From Anadara kagoshimensis (Eukaryota > Mollusca > Bivalvia > Arcoida > Arcidae), in the NCBI GenBank assembly GCA_021292105.1, contig CM037865.1:67310130-67374129 (forward strand): a stretch of DNA of 64,000 nt, given 5' to 3'. Positions 45,311 through 57,734 of this stretch are shown piece after piece. The notes below the pieces were generated by a model. It searched no databases. It saw only the letters and a program-made list of their open reading frames with translations, and had not been told where the DNA came from. The position numbers were made by a program, and so were the translations under genes. Positions within the stretch are counted from its first letter, which is position 1; every line of letters starts with the position of its first letter.

Positions 45311-45369
45311 TGTCATATTATAATTTTTGAATTTTCTGAATGAAATATTCAAAAATTCATAAAATGACA
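45311..45369. repeat. PAL-family palindromic repeat, diverged
   Basis: 'tgtcatattataatttttga' faces 'caaaaattcataaaatgaca', with mismatches. Same size (59 bp) as the perfect member at 49970-50028. Confidence 0.65.
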
Positions 45370-46069
45370 TACTCTTGAAATAGAAATCATCGACTTGTTC
45401 TTTAAATCTAGACATCTCTGTGACAGCTTTGAGTTTATCATCATCAGTAAATCTGTTTCTCCGTTAATTGGATTTGAAAAATGTATCTAAAATGATAATA
45501 TTCACTGAGTGCCATATCGACACTGTACATGGTAGGTAATTTCATTGTTCTAATTTGCATTCTCTGTGAGCAGCTTGTGTAGCTCTTGACGTGTTGTCTT
45601 GAAGCAGTAATACGCATTGGCTCAACTTATTTTACATATCCCTAACTCTGCTTGGTGCTATCTTTCGAACCATCGTGTCTTCAGATAGCCAGGCCTTCGG
45701 ATTTTTTTGTCCTTCGGGATAATGATAGCGGTTCCAGGCTCGGCTTTAAATGAAATATTTTTTGGTAACTCAAAATATGGGTATTATGATGTTATTTTTC
45801 AGGGATTTATGGAATGCAATAGCAGGGAGGAAACCCATATATAGGTGATTTAATCCACAATATACCTACACGTATCATGAGTTACATTAGCAACACCATC
45901 CGCTATCCTATAGATCTAGATAGCTGAGTTAGCCTAGGGTTTGCTGATTATTGCATCAATTGTCCTGCCATATGTACAGGTCGATGTAAAAACATCCCTG
46001 GCTGCATCTCTCAAAGTGTGTACAGTATAAACTAAGAACTTTTAAGACTAGATCGCTAGTATGCTTATG

Positions 46070-46290
46070 TCATAATTCCATGTTCCTTTCACACAATTTT
46101 GATTACACACGTGACGGGTGTAGCTAGCTTAACAGGGAGTGCTTACCTTTCCGGGGCACCCGGCCTCACTTCCCTGGTACATGTTGAAAGTTTACGTGTT
46201 TTAATCTAACTTGCCAGTTCCAAAGTTTTTTCTTTGCTTCTGTATTGTGATTTGGGCATAAATAAGTATGTTTGTTTTTGATACCAGTTT
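46070..46290 (-). repeat. REP-A dispersed repeat
   Basis: A reverse-orientation copy with 'gattacacacgtgacgggtg', 'ccggggcacccggcctcac' and 'gtattgtgatttgggcat'. Confidence 0.65.
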
Positions 46291-46323
46291 TGTATTTTAT
46301 CATAAAATACATTCAAAACGCGG

Positions 46324-46383
46324 GTGACAATACCACTTTTTGAATGTAGTTTATGATTTAATTCAGAAAGTGGTATATGACAC
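46324..46383. repeat. PAL-family palindromic repeat ('ATACCA' type)
   Basis: 'gtgacaataccactttttga' faces 'tcagaaagtggtatatgaca' around 'gtttatgattta'. Same layout as 49970-50028, with a few mismatches. Confidence 0.75.
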
Positions 46384-46384
46384 T

Positions 46385-49300
46385 TAAATGAGTGAACACA
46401 AGTGCAGACAATGAATACACAAGTACATAACAGTAAATCCCTTTTATCTTGTCCTGTTTTGTAGGAAAGTGTTAAGTTATAACAATAATCTGGAACTTCT
46501 ATAATCCTTGTACAAGTGTGTCGCTAGCTAGCTGCTCTTGTTTTACGGATGTTTACATGGAACATACTTACAATACTTCAGTTCATCTAGATAACTCTAA
46601 GGATGGACCAGTAAGAAAACAGATTTGCCAGCAAATAAACAGCCTGTTGGTGCATGGGAAGTTTAAAAGATTTTTAACTTTATGCATTGCATGTTTCTCG
46701 CCTATCAACCCTTTTGCTGGAACGTGTAATCCTGAACATATGATTTATAGTGACAGTAACCACTAGTATATATATCTGATCTAAACCGTATATCAATTCA
46801 ATTGTGGTCGACAATTCTTTTAATTTAACGTAAATTTATCACAAATTCATAAAAATCTTTTAAAATTGATAAACTGATTCCTCTCGAACTCTCTCTTCCC
46901 CCATTTGTTCACACAGTGGTGTTTCACTTTGTTTTTTCTGACATTTTTCTTTGTCAAATACTTAGTATCGTCACCCATTTCAGTTGGTTGTATCCTTTCA
47001 GCCTTTTAAGTTCAGTTTAATTTATTTCAGTCATTTCTACACATTCACAGAGACATTCAATGCAGATCTGTATTAAAGATGTCGCTGATATACAGAACAC
47101 GTGTCTAGTACTTTTCAGCTGGCTTACACGACCTGCAAAAGGCCTAGGACTGCTGTCTGTTCTATGACGTCTGTGTCAGCATCGGTGAAAGGGGTAAAAT
47201 ATTTCTGATGCAAGAAAATGTGAAGAATTCGCAATTATCGAAGGTCAAATTCTTGCCGAGGTTGGTTTCACCGGATGGTGCAATATCCTCACCCTCACTT
47301 TAGGTTGTCAACAGGTATCTGTCTGACGAGGGTATGTCCGGGTTATTTATAGGAATTCGATCAAGGTTTATCATTGTGTAAATACCGACATCCGCTTATT
47401 GTCAATTTTAAGTTAAAATTGAATTTTTCCTCTCATGAATGTGAATGTTTTAAAAAGTCTAAAAATAAATTTGATGAAATTTGAAAACATCAGATAAAGA
47501 AACATATCTTTGAAACATGTGACACATGGCAAAATAATAATCAACACGTTACGAATAATTGTTACCGGTATATTACTCTCCTGTCAATATAATAAAGGGG
47601 AAATGAATTAATAAACTTTGAAATAATGAAATTTAATTAAATAGACAAGTTTATTCTTTGCTTGAGTTGTGACCTGGACTATTAAAATTAATGACCACTT
47701 CCAAATTTACCCTAAAGTTAATGATATTAATAAAAATTACATGTTGGTCATCAGAATTGATAAGGTACAAAAACGGGACCAGATAAAACTACTACCAACT
47801 GTGATATATATTAAAAATACAAGCAAGTCGCCAATGCATATTAAAAAACGAGGACGAATTCAGAACTGAAACGTCACTTTTAATCTGCATCGGAACCGGA
47901 AATGAACAGAAACAATGGTGTGGCGTCATTATAACGTTACCAAGCAATTAGAACATTTCACTTCTGTCCTCAAGGCTGCATCTTGTTTAGTTCAGCTTAT
48001 AAGAAAGCAAAGATCCTGAAACAATTCATAATTTACTGGTATTCTAAGGCAAGCTACAGTGATCAAGTAAGTGTTTTAAATAAAAAACTAAAATATAAAT
48101 CTAAAACCAGTCAATCTCGTTTATGTAGCGAAGTAATGATGACTCCTACAATTACTACTATACTGGCAACGTCTCGATATAAATGAAATATTCTTGACTG
48201 GGACGTAAAACACCATTACTCAACCGCCCTAGTATTAGATCGGTATTTTAATGCAATTGTTTTATAAAAATACTTCAACATCTTTGTCATGTTCTACATT
48301 GTAATGTATTTTTCTCATAAGAAAGAACGTTTTAGCAAAGCTGTGAAAAAGAAAAGTAAAAAGTTTTTTTTCAGAAATTGTTATTAATTGATTAATTTAT
48401 ATATTGCCGAAACCATTTTGATAAGGGTGAAATAGACAGAAAATCATTTGTAAATATGTCTCAACATTTTGTCGCTTTGAGAGTATTTGGAAAAACAAAA
48501 ACTATAAAAAAAATTATAATCACACTAAGCTGTACCACAGAAGTTTTGGTATTTTACTTAGCGAAAATCACACTGGTGCCGTAAACCAACGAACCGCTTT
48601 CGTGCTTGCATTTATTGTGGAAACAATGTCTAAAATAAGAGAGTGGATCACAATGGTGGTAAAAATATCAGATTCATAGATCGGTGTTGATTGAATTCAA
48701 AACTGTATTACATTTCGACAGCCACCTGTATTACATTTCGACAGCCACCTTGAAATCTGTTGCCAACAATTTTTTTTAATGCGATGTTTGGACCATAATT
48801 TAATTCTTCCTCGCTAACAAGCAAAAGTGTCTATTACTCTTACGGCATAAAGAAAAGACGCTTTTATAAATGTTTTCTTTTCTTTTTCAAAAAATAACAA
48901 TTTCATTATAATCAATATCTTAATACAGCCTGAAAGGGTCCATTTCGGGTATTTTATCAGTTTTTTTTTAAATCATTCTCTTGCCTTTGGTGGATATTTG
49001 TTGTGTCACAGTTTTGACATTTGTTATGCGTTTGAATTCTTTCATTATAAGGTATATTAAAACTAAAAACACACAGTATGTTTCCAATAACAGTGGAATA
49101 ATTAACATAAGAATATGTATCACAGATGTTCGGTGGTCTCGTCTTTGGATTTTCCAAGGGTCTTGTTAAATTGTATGTTTTATTCACTGCGAGTTTCTAT
49201 AGTCAACGATACACAATTTAAAGCAAATTGAAAATGATTTAAATATTTGTATAAATATGGTTCCATTGCCGTTGATTATTTTTTGCACCTCGAGATTGCG

Positions 49301-49960
49301 CTTAGGGCCTGACTGTAAAAACGAAGGATGCTAACCATTTGCTGTTTAGACCAACCGGAAGTTCCCTTGCTAATTACATACATGAGCTCTTTGCCTTAAT
49401 ATAAACATTTTGATTATTAATTTAGTTATTGAACCAGGACCACGTGGCCAAGATGTGTTTAATGAAATTCTAATGATCTACAATTCTTCGACTATCTACC
49501 ATTGGTTATCTTTAAAATATTATTTAGTTTTCCAATCAAGCCGTGTTGCAATTGGTTACGTAGCAACGCGAGGAGGTTCTTCGCGTACCTTTTTTATATG
49601 CTGTCGGGTTTAAGAAAACAGTAGAAATTGAAAGGCGGGCACCTACCTAGAATCGAAAATTTATGGTGTTGTGTATTTTCTGTTTTATAACATTTCTTTG
49701 CTCTTACAGACAAAATTCAGAAAACGATGCAGAAAAAACCACATGGTCAAATATTATAAGTCCAATAACGAGATGTAACATGAATACTATTAGTATGGAA
49801 TATGAAAAATTTATAATATTTAATTCAGAAAATTCAAAAATTTATAATATAACAGAAACTCTATATGGTTATCATACCAAAACACGTTGTTACACAACAC
49901 TATTTGATACGACCTGTTGCCATGGGCACAGAGAGTGTTGAAAAAAAAGAAATTCGAATA
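46385..49960. other. Intergenic, no gene recognised
   Basis: AT-rich with a SINE-C tail fragment at about 48145-48225 ('gcaacgtctcgatataaatg … aaacaccattactcaac'). An imperfect direct duplication of 'cctgtattacatttcgacag' occurs at about 48707-48745. No coding signal. Confidence 0.5.
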
Positions 49961-49969
49961 TGGCGGTAG

Positions 49970-50028
49970 TGTCATATACCATTTTTTGAATTTAATCATA
50001 AAATACATTCAAAAAATGGTATATGACA
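49970..50028. repeat. PAL-family palindromic repeat, perfect 22-bp arms
   Basis: The left arm (49970-49991) begins 'tgtcataccattttttgaat' with an extra 'ta' after 'tgtcata'. The right arm (50007-50028) is its exact complement. The 15-nt loop is 'ttaatcataaaatac'. It is the reference member for the 'ATACCA' subgroup. Confidence 0.95.
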
Positions 50029-50696
50029 ATAGTAATAATTAGTCTTGAAAGGAAAAGTTTTCACAAAGGCAATAACATTTCAGAAGTTCATTTTTATGAC
50101 CATCGATCGGTCAATGTGTACACCAGTTTCATAAGCGTAAAGTTAGCGTGTTTTAATATTATGTGTTATTTAAAAATTCATTTATTTAGTATTTGATTAA
50201 AATTACTAATTGGTTTTAAATAAATTTGAAAACCCACAAAAATGTTTTGTTATAATTTGAAGTGTGTAAAGTACAAGTCTTAATTTCCTAAAATACAGGT
50301 ACCCAAGCACATTTAATTCCTCGTGTTCAGTAAAACGTGGTAATAATTCATAAATATTTGTAAAACTGATTATAATCCTTATTGTAAAGTTTATTCCACT
50401 TTTTACATTTAAATTTAAATTGAACAAAGAGCGACGACTGACTACATTGGACATATATTGTGTACTTGTATAGTTAAAATTAAAACGAGGCTAATTGGAT
50501 AAACATATAAAAAATGAAAGTGTTTTTTCTTTCAGTTTAAACAATGTATTTTATTTTTGAAAGTACATGACATATAAAACATTTGCAAGAGAGAGGATGT
50601 CAGAACAAGTGTATTGCTCCTATATTGGAACAGTCTCCTTAACAATTATTACATTTAAATTATTATTTTGAATAACAAAAAAAAAAACAAGCGTGT

Positions 50697-50698
<2 letters not shown>

Positions 50699-50736
<38 letters not shown>

Positions 50737-50801
50737 ATTTAAATAAATAAATAAATTTAAATAAATAAATAAATAAATAAATAATAAATAAATAAATAAA
50801 T

Positions 50802-50836
<35 letters not shown>
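50699..50836. repeat. (AAAT)n microsatellite
   Basis: About 33 tetranucleotide units interrupted three times by 'ttt' or a single-unit slip. Confidence 0.95.
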
Positions 50837-50838
<2 letters not shown>

Positions 50839-51687
50839 ATGCATCATGATCATATCATGATCAAATGTTCTGGCAATTTCAATCTCTCCCTCCCTTATTA
50901 TTTCTCAGTCAATGGTAATATTTTAGCAGTATGGATGCATTTCTATTTATACTATTTTACGCACCTGTTATATTTTCTCTAGTCGTAATATATGCATAGT
51001 GCTTAATTAGTCAATGTCATAAAAATTATGAGGGAAGAAGAAATTTCCCTAAATTTGTATGATTCATCGTGACATTCAGTTATGTACATTATAGAGATTT
51101 ATATCATTTTATACACAAAGTAAATACGGTATTTATAAAGCTTTAAATAAAGTTTCAATAAATTGGTAAAAATAATAAATGACACGAAAGATAATAATCA
51201 TAGTTACTGTGGATATAATGTATTCAGTGAATATTTAATTTGAAACCAAAATAAAAAGTATTGTTGTTTGAAACCAGTGTGACCATGACGGCACGTACAT
51301 ACCTGTAATATAAAAGTATTAGGGAATCCCCTGTTGATTTTTAAATCCGTTAAATATTTAGAGTGAGACATACTTTTTTGACGTCAAATATACACCATAT
51401 TTGGGTCAGTTGATCGTCATGGCCTCGAGGAGACCTAAATATGAGTCGTAGATTATTATAGGGGATATTTAGGTTACACATTTTATAAGTTCCACCCTTC
51501 AAAGTGTCTAATATTTTTATGATCATTATATTTATTAAATACTTGCTGGTATTACGTACTGTTTCTATTTCTTTTAAACAATAAATGATCTATATATGTT
51601 CACTCTTAGTATCCCGGTTGTGTTCGAACACCCGATTAACTAGCCGAGTCAAACGAGAAAAACGGGAATTGACTGGTTCACTCGGTA

Positions 51688-52030
51688 TTAGCGCGTAACG
51701 CTATTGGTAGAGCGACGGACTCCAGATCTAAAGGTCGTTAGTTCGAATCCCAACGGGGGCGTATCAGTGTCACCGTGGCCCTAAGAGGTTACTTCATTTC
51801 ACATTGTTGTTGGCCTTACCCGGTATTCGGACAATGGACCGGTGGCACGCCGTCTGCAATTGCTGTCTCGGTGAGCCAGCACCTTATAGTTGCCCCGAGT
51901 GCACACTAGTACAAAACAGACGTGCGCACACGTAATACCCACTGCCAGCCATGGTCACATGGGAGTTTCATAGTGTGATCTGGCTGACACTTGCACCACA
52001 GTGCGAAATATATGTATCAACAATGGTGAC
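51688..52030 (+). repeat. tRNA-derived SINE (SINE-E)
   Basis: The head has 'aacgctattggtagagcgac' (A box) and 'tagttcgaatcccaacg' (B box). The body is unlike the other SINEs here: 'gtatcagtgtcaccgtggcc', 'ggccttacccggtattcgga', 'gtctcggtgagccagcacct', 'cactgccagccatggtcaca'. A single copy in this window. Confidence 0.65.
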
Positions 52031-52679
52031 ACATGGCAATTTAATTGTTGATATGCCATTGAAACCTAGGTCATATACATTTAAAAATTTTGTCATATTT
52101 TAAATTTTCGAACATTTTTAAAATTTATATTTATAAGTTGATGTTGGTTAACATTGCATAGACGACTATCAGGCAATCATGAAGTCGAACTAGATGGATT
52201 TTCATAATGCCATAGGTTGTTATGTAGGTACTGTAGGCGCTGTAGGTACTCAGATTGGAATGATCAACAAGAGTATCCTTATATCTTTCAGTTATTTACT
52301 TTTCAAGATTTCGCAACTCTTCAATTCAATTCCATTACATTTGATTCAGAAATATCTACCCCACTAATAAATTGGGTATTACAAAATTCCACTGTCAATG
52401 GGCATTTAGGTTTTTTTAATAGTTCTTTGGTCCCAAGATTTCAGATCATATTCGCGATAAGACGTTTTATTCTACGTCAAAGTTGACCCAGTTACAATTA
52501 ATTCATTATTTTCTTATTTTTTCACCATTGTGGCATTAAAAGTCGTGAAAACCAAGTATCTGAGAATCTCTCCTATTAAAAAAAATTGTACTGAATTAGC
52601 TTCATTTAGTCTTTAATTTAAACCTGATATAAACCGTAACATAATAATAATGATAATAATTTAAAAATATAAAAACGCA

Positions 52680-52682
52680 AAA

Positions 52683-52713
<31 letters not shown>

Positions 52714-52714
52714 A
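52680..52714. repeat. (AAAT)n microsatellite
   Basis: About eight tetranucleotide units followed closely by a T-run. Confidence 0.9.
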
Positions 52715-53078
52715 AGAAATGATTTTTTTTTTTATTTTACACAACCCTCTCGATCACTTAACCATTATTACATATGAACTAAAAATATCGATGATGCTCC
52801 CCCTTGATATTCATTACCAAATTCTGTGGACGTCAATCGGATCCCCTACGGTGGTAAAGTTCGGAATTTTCACACCGTTTTCAGGTCATCGTAGACGTCC
52901 GTTTTACGTCAGACTTGACCCCGTCAATCTTTGTACATCATGTATATATCTATTATCTTAATTTTAATCATTTATTTACATATTTTCATATATTATAAAA
53001 ATTATCTCTTTGACACAATAACATTAAAATTTGTGATAGAGTTTTAAAAAATGCATCGAATATATTTAGAGCCATCTA

Positions 53079-53082
<4 letters not shown>

Positions 53083-53133
<51 letters not shown>
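53083..53133. repeat. (CT)n microsatellite
   Basis: About 25 pure CT units. Confidence 0.95.
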
Positions 53134-53137
<4 letters not shown>

Positions 53138-53553
53138 CTCATTTCTGTATGTTATTGTGAAATTATTATTGTGTGGCTTTTAAAGGCACATGCTCTTTTC
53201 AGATAACGTGAACACAACGTGGCGTGCTATATATTTCATGAAATAGTGAAATATAAATTGAAATTTTAAAATAAACAGCACATGGTATGCGTATACCATT
53301 GTTATGACATATGTCAATGTTACCCATCAATCATGTATATTTAAATGATGTATTTTATAACGATCTGTAAAACAGTTGGTGTTGTAAGGTTAGTTAGAAA
53401 GCTTTAAAAAATATTTACATATTAACAATTAACCTCACAGAATCACATAAAAATTGTCCCCATACTAGTAATACAGGATAATGCCTAATGTATATCTTCC
53501 TTTTCCTGAAATCTTATATGTTATATGTCTGTTTTTAAATATCCATTTACGGT

Positions 53554-53559
<6 letters not shown>

Positions 53560-53596
<37 letters not shown>
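53560..53596. repeat. (GA)n microsatellite
   Basis: About 18 pure GA units, some 480 bp upstream of the likely promoter of Kelch paralogue 2. Confidence 0.95.
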
Positions 53597-53599
<3 letters not shown>

Positions 53600-54073
53600 T
53601 AAACTTGCTGGCTTTAATGCGTAATTTACATTCAAAATGTAACGTTCAGTTTATAATGTAGGAATTTTGATATCTTCCTTATGATCAGGTTTCCTGATAT
53701 ATATGTAATCTCAATTTACATTTTGTAAATATAACTATTGAGGGATATAGAGAAATTTTTGTATTCTCTGTGAACGATATGTCATTATTGTATATATAAT
53801 TATATATTCACGTTTATTGCTACAGGCAGCAAATATTAGCTTTTGCAAATATTAATCAAGTTACTTGTTTTAAAAATAAAATAAAAATTATAAAAATTAA
53901 TCGCAGATTAGCTCCACGTCAATGTGTTGTTGGTTGCTCACCGGGTTTTCCATCCATACACTTGTTATTATTTATGTTCTATTTATAACTCTCTACCATA
54001 GTAATCTAACAAGTCTGAGCAAAGGAAATCCCAGGCTATTTATAGATCTTCTCATACAATAACACAAAGAGGC

Positions 54074-54081
54074 TATATAAA
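54074..54081 (+). promoter_or_regulatory. TATA box of Kelch paralogue 2
   Basis: 'tatataaa' in a GC-richer setting ('ggctatataaaccaatgcgg'), with transcription expected from about 54105. A clean splice donor ('gacag|gtaagg') lies 140 bp downstream and the matching acceptor at 55058 opens the coding exon. This makes it the best core-promoter candidate in the window. Confidence 0.55.
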
Positions 54082-54104
54082 CCAATGCGGTGACTTCTTT
54101 GTTA

Positions 54105-54243
54105 ATCATAACAAGTTATCTCTTAAATACATGTATGGTGCTTGAAAAAATAAGTTAAAACGTTAAAGATAGACTGAAACATAAAATAAATTCTGTAAAT
54201 TCAATGCTCTATAGAAACGAAGATATTAACTTGCTCTTGACAG
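54105..54243 (+). other. Probable non-coding first exon of Kelch paralogue 2
   Basis: The span between the TATA box and the 'gacag|gtaagg' donor at 54243/54244. The intron would run 54244-55058 and end in a long T-rich tract and 'ttttttcag'. The start position is inferred from the TATA box, so it is approximate. Confidence 0.45.
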
Positions 54244-55084
54244 GTAAGGGGCATTTTATTTATTTATTTATTTTTTTAAATTATACATGTACTTGTTGAA
54301 TTTTATCGTGTTATGAAAATAGACCGATTTTCTTATAAAATTGAATATAACGTAAAAGCTATTTAAAATTATTAAATGAACGTTTAATTATTTATATTTA
54401 GGATTTTAGAAAAATGATTTGAGTCAATACACATTTCATTTTTAACAAAGGACAATATTACGATCGATAAACCAATGCATGTTTTGTATTTGCCGACATT
54501 AAACACATGTTACCACTGTCCTTAACGAGGAGCTTATGATATTATAGTTATTTTGTAAATTTTATTTCAACGATAGCTGTTTAATTGATTCTCAAGTTTA
54601 GACCAGCTTTTTGTGTCGATATAGTAAGGAGCTCATTATACAGTTATTCATGTTTAGCCCGTTATCAGCTGCAAAATTTATATGAATTTTAAACAAAGCA
54701 CAAGATTTTTTTCGATAACCTTTTAGTGTGTAAATTGAATAGATTCATTTAAATTTTAAAACAGTATTGGATACGCTATCAACGTAACATGTAGTGATGG
54801 ATATATTTCCATAAAATGTATTAGGTTTCGTATGAACAATAAAATTACACGTTGTCAAGAAGACGCTTGTAATACGTTTCCCGCAGTTTTAAAAATAAAA
54901 AAAAAAAGTTTTCTGGTGAAAATTGCGTTTAGCGTCATGTTTAAAAATCGATATTTACCGGGCATACGAGTGATTTCTTTGTTTGAATTTGAAGAAACGT
55001 AGTTAATATTAATTGGAATATTTTAATATCTATTTATTTATTTTTTTTATTTTTTCAGAGTATTCAACTAAATATCAACATAAG

Positions 55085-56653
55085 ATGTTGCATGGGTACG
55101 ACGACGCCGGTGTTCTCAACATGAACAAAATAAATCAGAAGCTGATCCTTAAAGACATGGACCACTGGCACAATTCTGTCCGTGTTTACCCAGCTATAAA
55201 GGACTGCAAAATAATGGATCATCACGAATATGGCAACACCGAACTGGAAATGTTTCTCGTTTCCATGGAAACAGACTGCAAATCATCATTGGCTAAGTAC
55301 CTCTCAACTGGAAATTTGAACGAACTTAATTTTAGAAGTGAATATATTCATCAGTACGTTTGCATTGCTGAGAGGTTAGGCCTTGAAGAAGTGAAAGCAT
55401 TTTGTGAAGAAAAGTTAATACAGGAAATCACTCCGCACGACAGTATTGATATGTTACAGATAGCACGCGCGTATGGCATGAAGCAACTTCAAGACAAATG
55501 CTTGAGACTTATTGAAATACATTTTCCAAAATTGTGGGAAACTCCGGAGTTTCAATATCTCGGGAAGAATGACCTGATCTCGTTACTTGAGAATCCGGTA
55601 ATCAGAACCTTACCGTGTGCCGTTGATGCTGTTAAACATTGGTATAATTATGAACCAGAGTTGAGACAGGAAGGTTACGGTAAAATGTTGGACATGTTAA
55701 AAAGTACCAGTAACCCAGCTACTGTAAAGGAAAACAACAATGTGAACCACGATGTAGGGTATGTTGTCATGTTTACAAGTGCAAAAATTGACTCCGATAT
55801 TCCACGGGCAGTGGTCATGTGTCTCGAAACAGGAAAATCCGGACTCGTTAAACTAGGAAAGATTGGACACTGTGGTTTACATTATTCAGTTTGTTCACAA
55901 CAAAAGGATGTTACCGAAGCTCCTTATATTTACGTGTCCGGTGGAAAGGAAAAATCTGCAAACCGCGTCCATAAATGTGACGTCATCATGAACAAGTGGA
56001 AGGAGTTTGGACATCTAAAACATGGCAGATCACAGCACGGCATGGTCAGTTTTAATGACTGTGTGTATGTTTTTGGGGGAGTAAATGACTCTGAATACCG
56101 AAACGAACCTACCGTGGAAGTTTGTAAAGATGGAAAACACTTCAAAATTGTTGGACATTTGTGTGAAGCCGTGAGGTCGTCTGCTACTGTCGTGTTCAAG
56201 AACAACATATATATTTTTGGCGGGATCTTGGACAATGGTGAACATTCGTCATCGGTTCAAATTTTTGATCCAATAGCGTGTAAATCAAAAATAATGGGAC
56301 AGTTGCCTCATCGGATGGCCGGAGGTAAAGCCTTGGTTGTCGATGGTAAGATATATATTATGCCAGACTTTGGACAAATGGTGGAATTCGATCCACACAC
56401 TGGAGACACTAAAGTCTGTGCCGAATGCCCATACCGAGTTGGAAAATTTGGAATGTGTAACGATGGTTCAGACATTTATATAACTGGGGGTATTGACAAG
56501 GAGGGTAATGCTACAGACACGATTTGTAAATACTCAGTGTTCAGTGGGAAGTGGGAAAACATGAAAATTGCTCTTCCGTCAAGTATGGCCGTATACGGAT
56601 GTTGTATGATCAAAATGCAAAGAGACTTAGCTATGGTTCCACTGGTAGACTGA
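55085..56653 (+). CDS. BTB-tail/BACK/Kelch protein (paralogue 2)
   Basis: A 522-residue Kelch protein. About 60-110 is the C-terminal part of a BTB fold (SLAKYLSTGNLNELNFRSEY). About 110-205 is a BACK domain (ITPHDSIDMLQIARAYGMKQ … LLENPVIRT). About 225-520 holds five Kelch motifs (YIYVSGGKEK, CVYVFGGVND, NIYIFGGILD, KIYIMPDFGQ, DIYITGGIDK). It aligns end to end with the minus-strand protein at 26827-28464, down to the shared C-terminus (AMVP(L/F)(V/I)D). The acidic repeat leader of paralogue 1 is missing here. I chose the ATG at 55085 because the upstream in-frame ATG at 55013 lies in the intron, before the 'ttttttcag' acceptor at 55058. The BTB is again incomplete, so the truncation predates the duplication. 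Substrate and cellular role are unknown. Confidence 0.9.
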   Translation: MLHGYDDAGVLNMNKINQKLILKDMDHWHNSVRVYPAIKDCKIMDHHEYGNTELEMFLVSMETDCKSSLAKYLSTGNLNELNFRSEYIHQYVCIAERLGLEEVKAFCEEKLIQEITPHDSIDMLQIARAYGMKQLQDKCLRLIEIHFPKLWETPEFQYLGKNDLISLLENPVIRTLPCAVDAVKHWYNYEPELRQEGYGKMLDMLKSTSNPATVKENNNVNHDVGYVVMFTSAKIDSDIPRAVVMCLETGKSGLVKLGKIGHCGLHYSVCSQQKDVTEAPYIYVSGGKEKSANRVHKCDVIMNKWKEFGHLKHGRSQHGMVSFNDCVYVFGGVNDSEYRNEPTVEVCKDGKHFKIVGHLCEAVRSSATVVFKNNIYIFGGILDNGEHSSSVQIFDPIACKSKIMGQLPHRMAGGKALVVDGKIYIMPDFGQMVEFDPHTGDTKVCAECPYRVGKFGMCNDGSDIYITGGIDKEGNATDTICKYSVFSGKWENMKIALPSSMAVYGCCMIKMQRDLAMVPLVD

Positions 56654-56929
56654 TAATAGAGACATTTTGCTCAGAATGTTAAAATTCGTTTTTTCTTCTG
56701 GCTTTTAACAATGCTAACGCAATTAATTTTAAAAGAGCATGCAATCAATTGTTTATTTTACAAACTTTATTTTATTTTTATGTATTTTATTTTTTTAATA
56801 TGTTGCTGTTTATACTGCCTTTATTTTATATACTGCTTTTGCAACTTATTTACATTATGTTATTTATTTTGAAATTTTAAATTAAAATTATAAAAATATA
56901 CATATGTTTATCTTATTACTTTATGCTGA

Positions 56930-57097
56930 TGTCATATAGCAATTTTTTGAAATTTAATATTGTCATATAGCATTTTTTTAATGTATTTTATAATCATATA
57001 CAATTTTTTTAATTTAATCATAAAATACATTTAAAAATGGTATATACCATTTATTGAATGTATTTTATGATTAAATTCAAAAAATGGTATATGACAT
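56930..57097. repeat. Cluster of PAL-family palindromes in the 3' flank of Kelch paralogue 2
   Basis: Two or three overlapping members. 57011-57077 has ~30-bp arms ('aatttaatcataaaatacat' facing 'atgtattttatgattaaatt') around 'ccatatataccat'-like sequence. 57046-57096 repeats the 49970-50028 hairpin, ending 'aaaaatggtatatgacat'. Diverged copies of 'gtcatatagcatttttt' precede them. Confidence 0.75.
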
Positions 57098-57734
57098 TAT
57101 GATTAAATTAAAAAATTCTTTTTGACACTAAACTTGAAAAGCGTAATTTACATTTAACACATTACCTTAAATTGAAGAACTTCCACTTTGAAAAATGTAA
57201 GAATTTACAGTAGGTGGTCTTCTTGTTGCTGTTTATGTTGTAATGTTGAGCAACCTTTTACCTATTGGTGACAAGATCAAGTTTATTGGTTACTGTATGT
57301 GCGTTTGATTGGAGAGTTTGTTTAATTGTCTGGCTAGTACTAGCGCACACTTAGACCTGCACAAGTCCCTATATTAAGTTATTAATTTCAGTATCTTGTC
57401 TACTCTAAAACTATTACAGAAATCAACTAACAAAAGTCAATTTACCATAAAAAATCCTGGAGCCAGTTGTTCGAAGCTTGATTAATTTAATCAATTGATT
57501 AGTCAAAATTAGAAGTTTGCTTTATTACAGATATATTGTGAAGTCAATGTTGAAAATTTTAAATTGGATAGGATTCCATCAAACTTACCCATATCATTAT
57601 AAAACTATCGATTTGATGATGATATATTGATTTTATTTGATGTTTTTAATTTCTGTTAATCAGTGATATTAAACTTATCAAGCTTCGAACAACTAAGTCC
57701 TGATGACTTAAATTAATAAGTTAATACTTTAGTA

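Noticed and set aside
50620-50853. Open frame of repeated FIYL/LFIY residues.
   Set aside because: It is the translation of the AAAT microsatellite.
52217-52961. Two open frames of 80-89 codons.
   Set aside because: No domain, no splice or promoter support, and composition as expected for AT-rich background.
55013-55084. Upstream in-frame ATG that would extend Kelch paralogue 2 by 24 residues.
   Set aside because: It lies upstream of a strong splice acceptor ('ttttttcag' at 55058) and encodes low-complexity F/I/Y residues. The paralogue at 28464 has the same intron-then-ATG arrangement.
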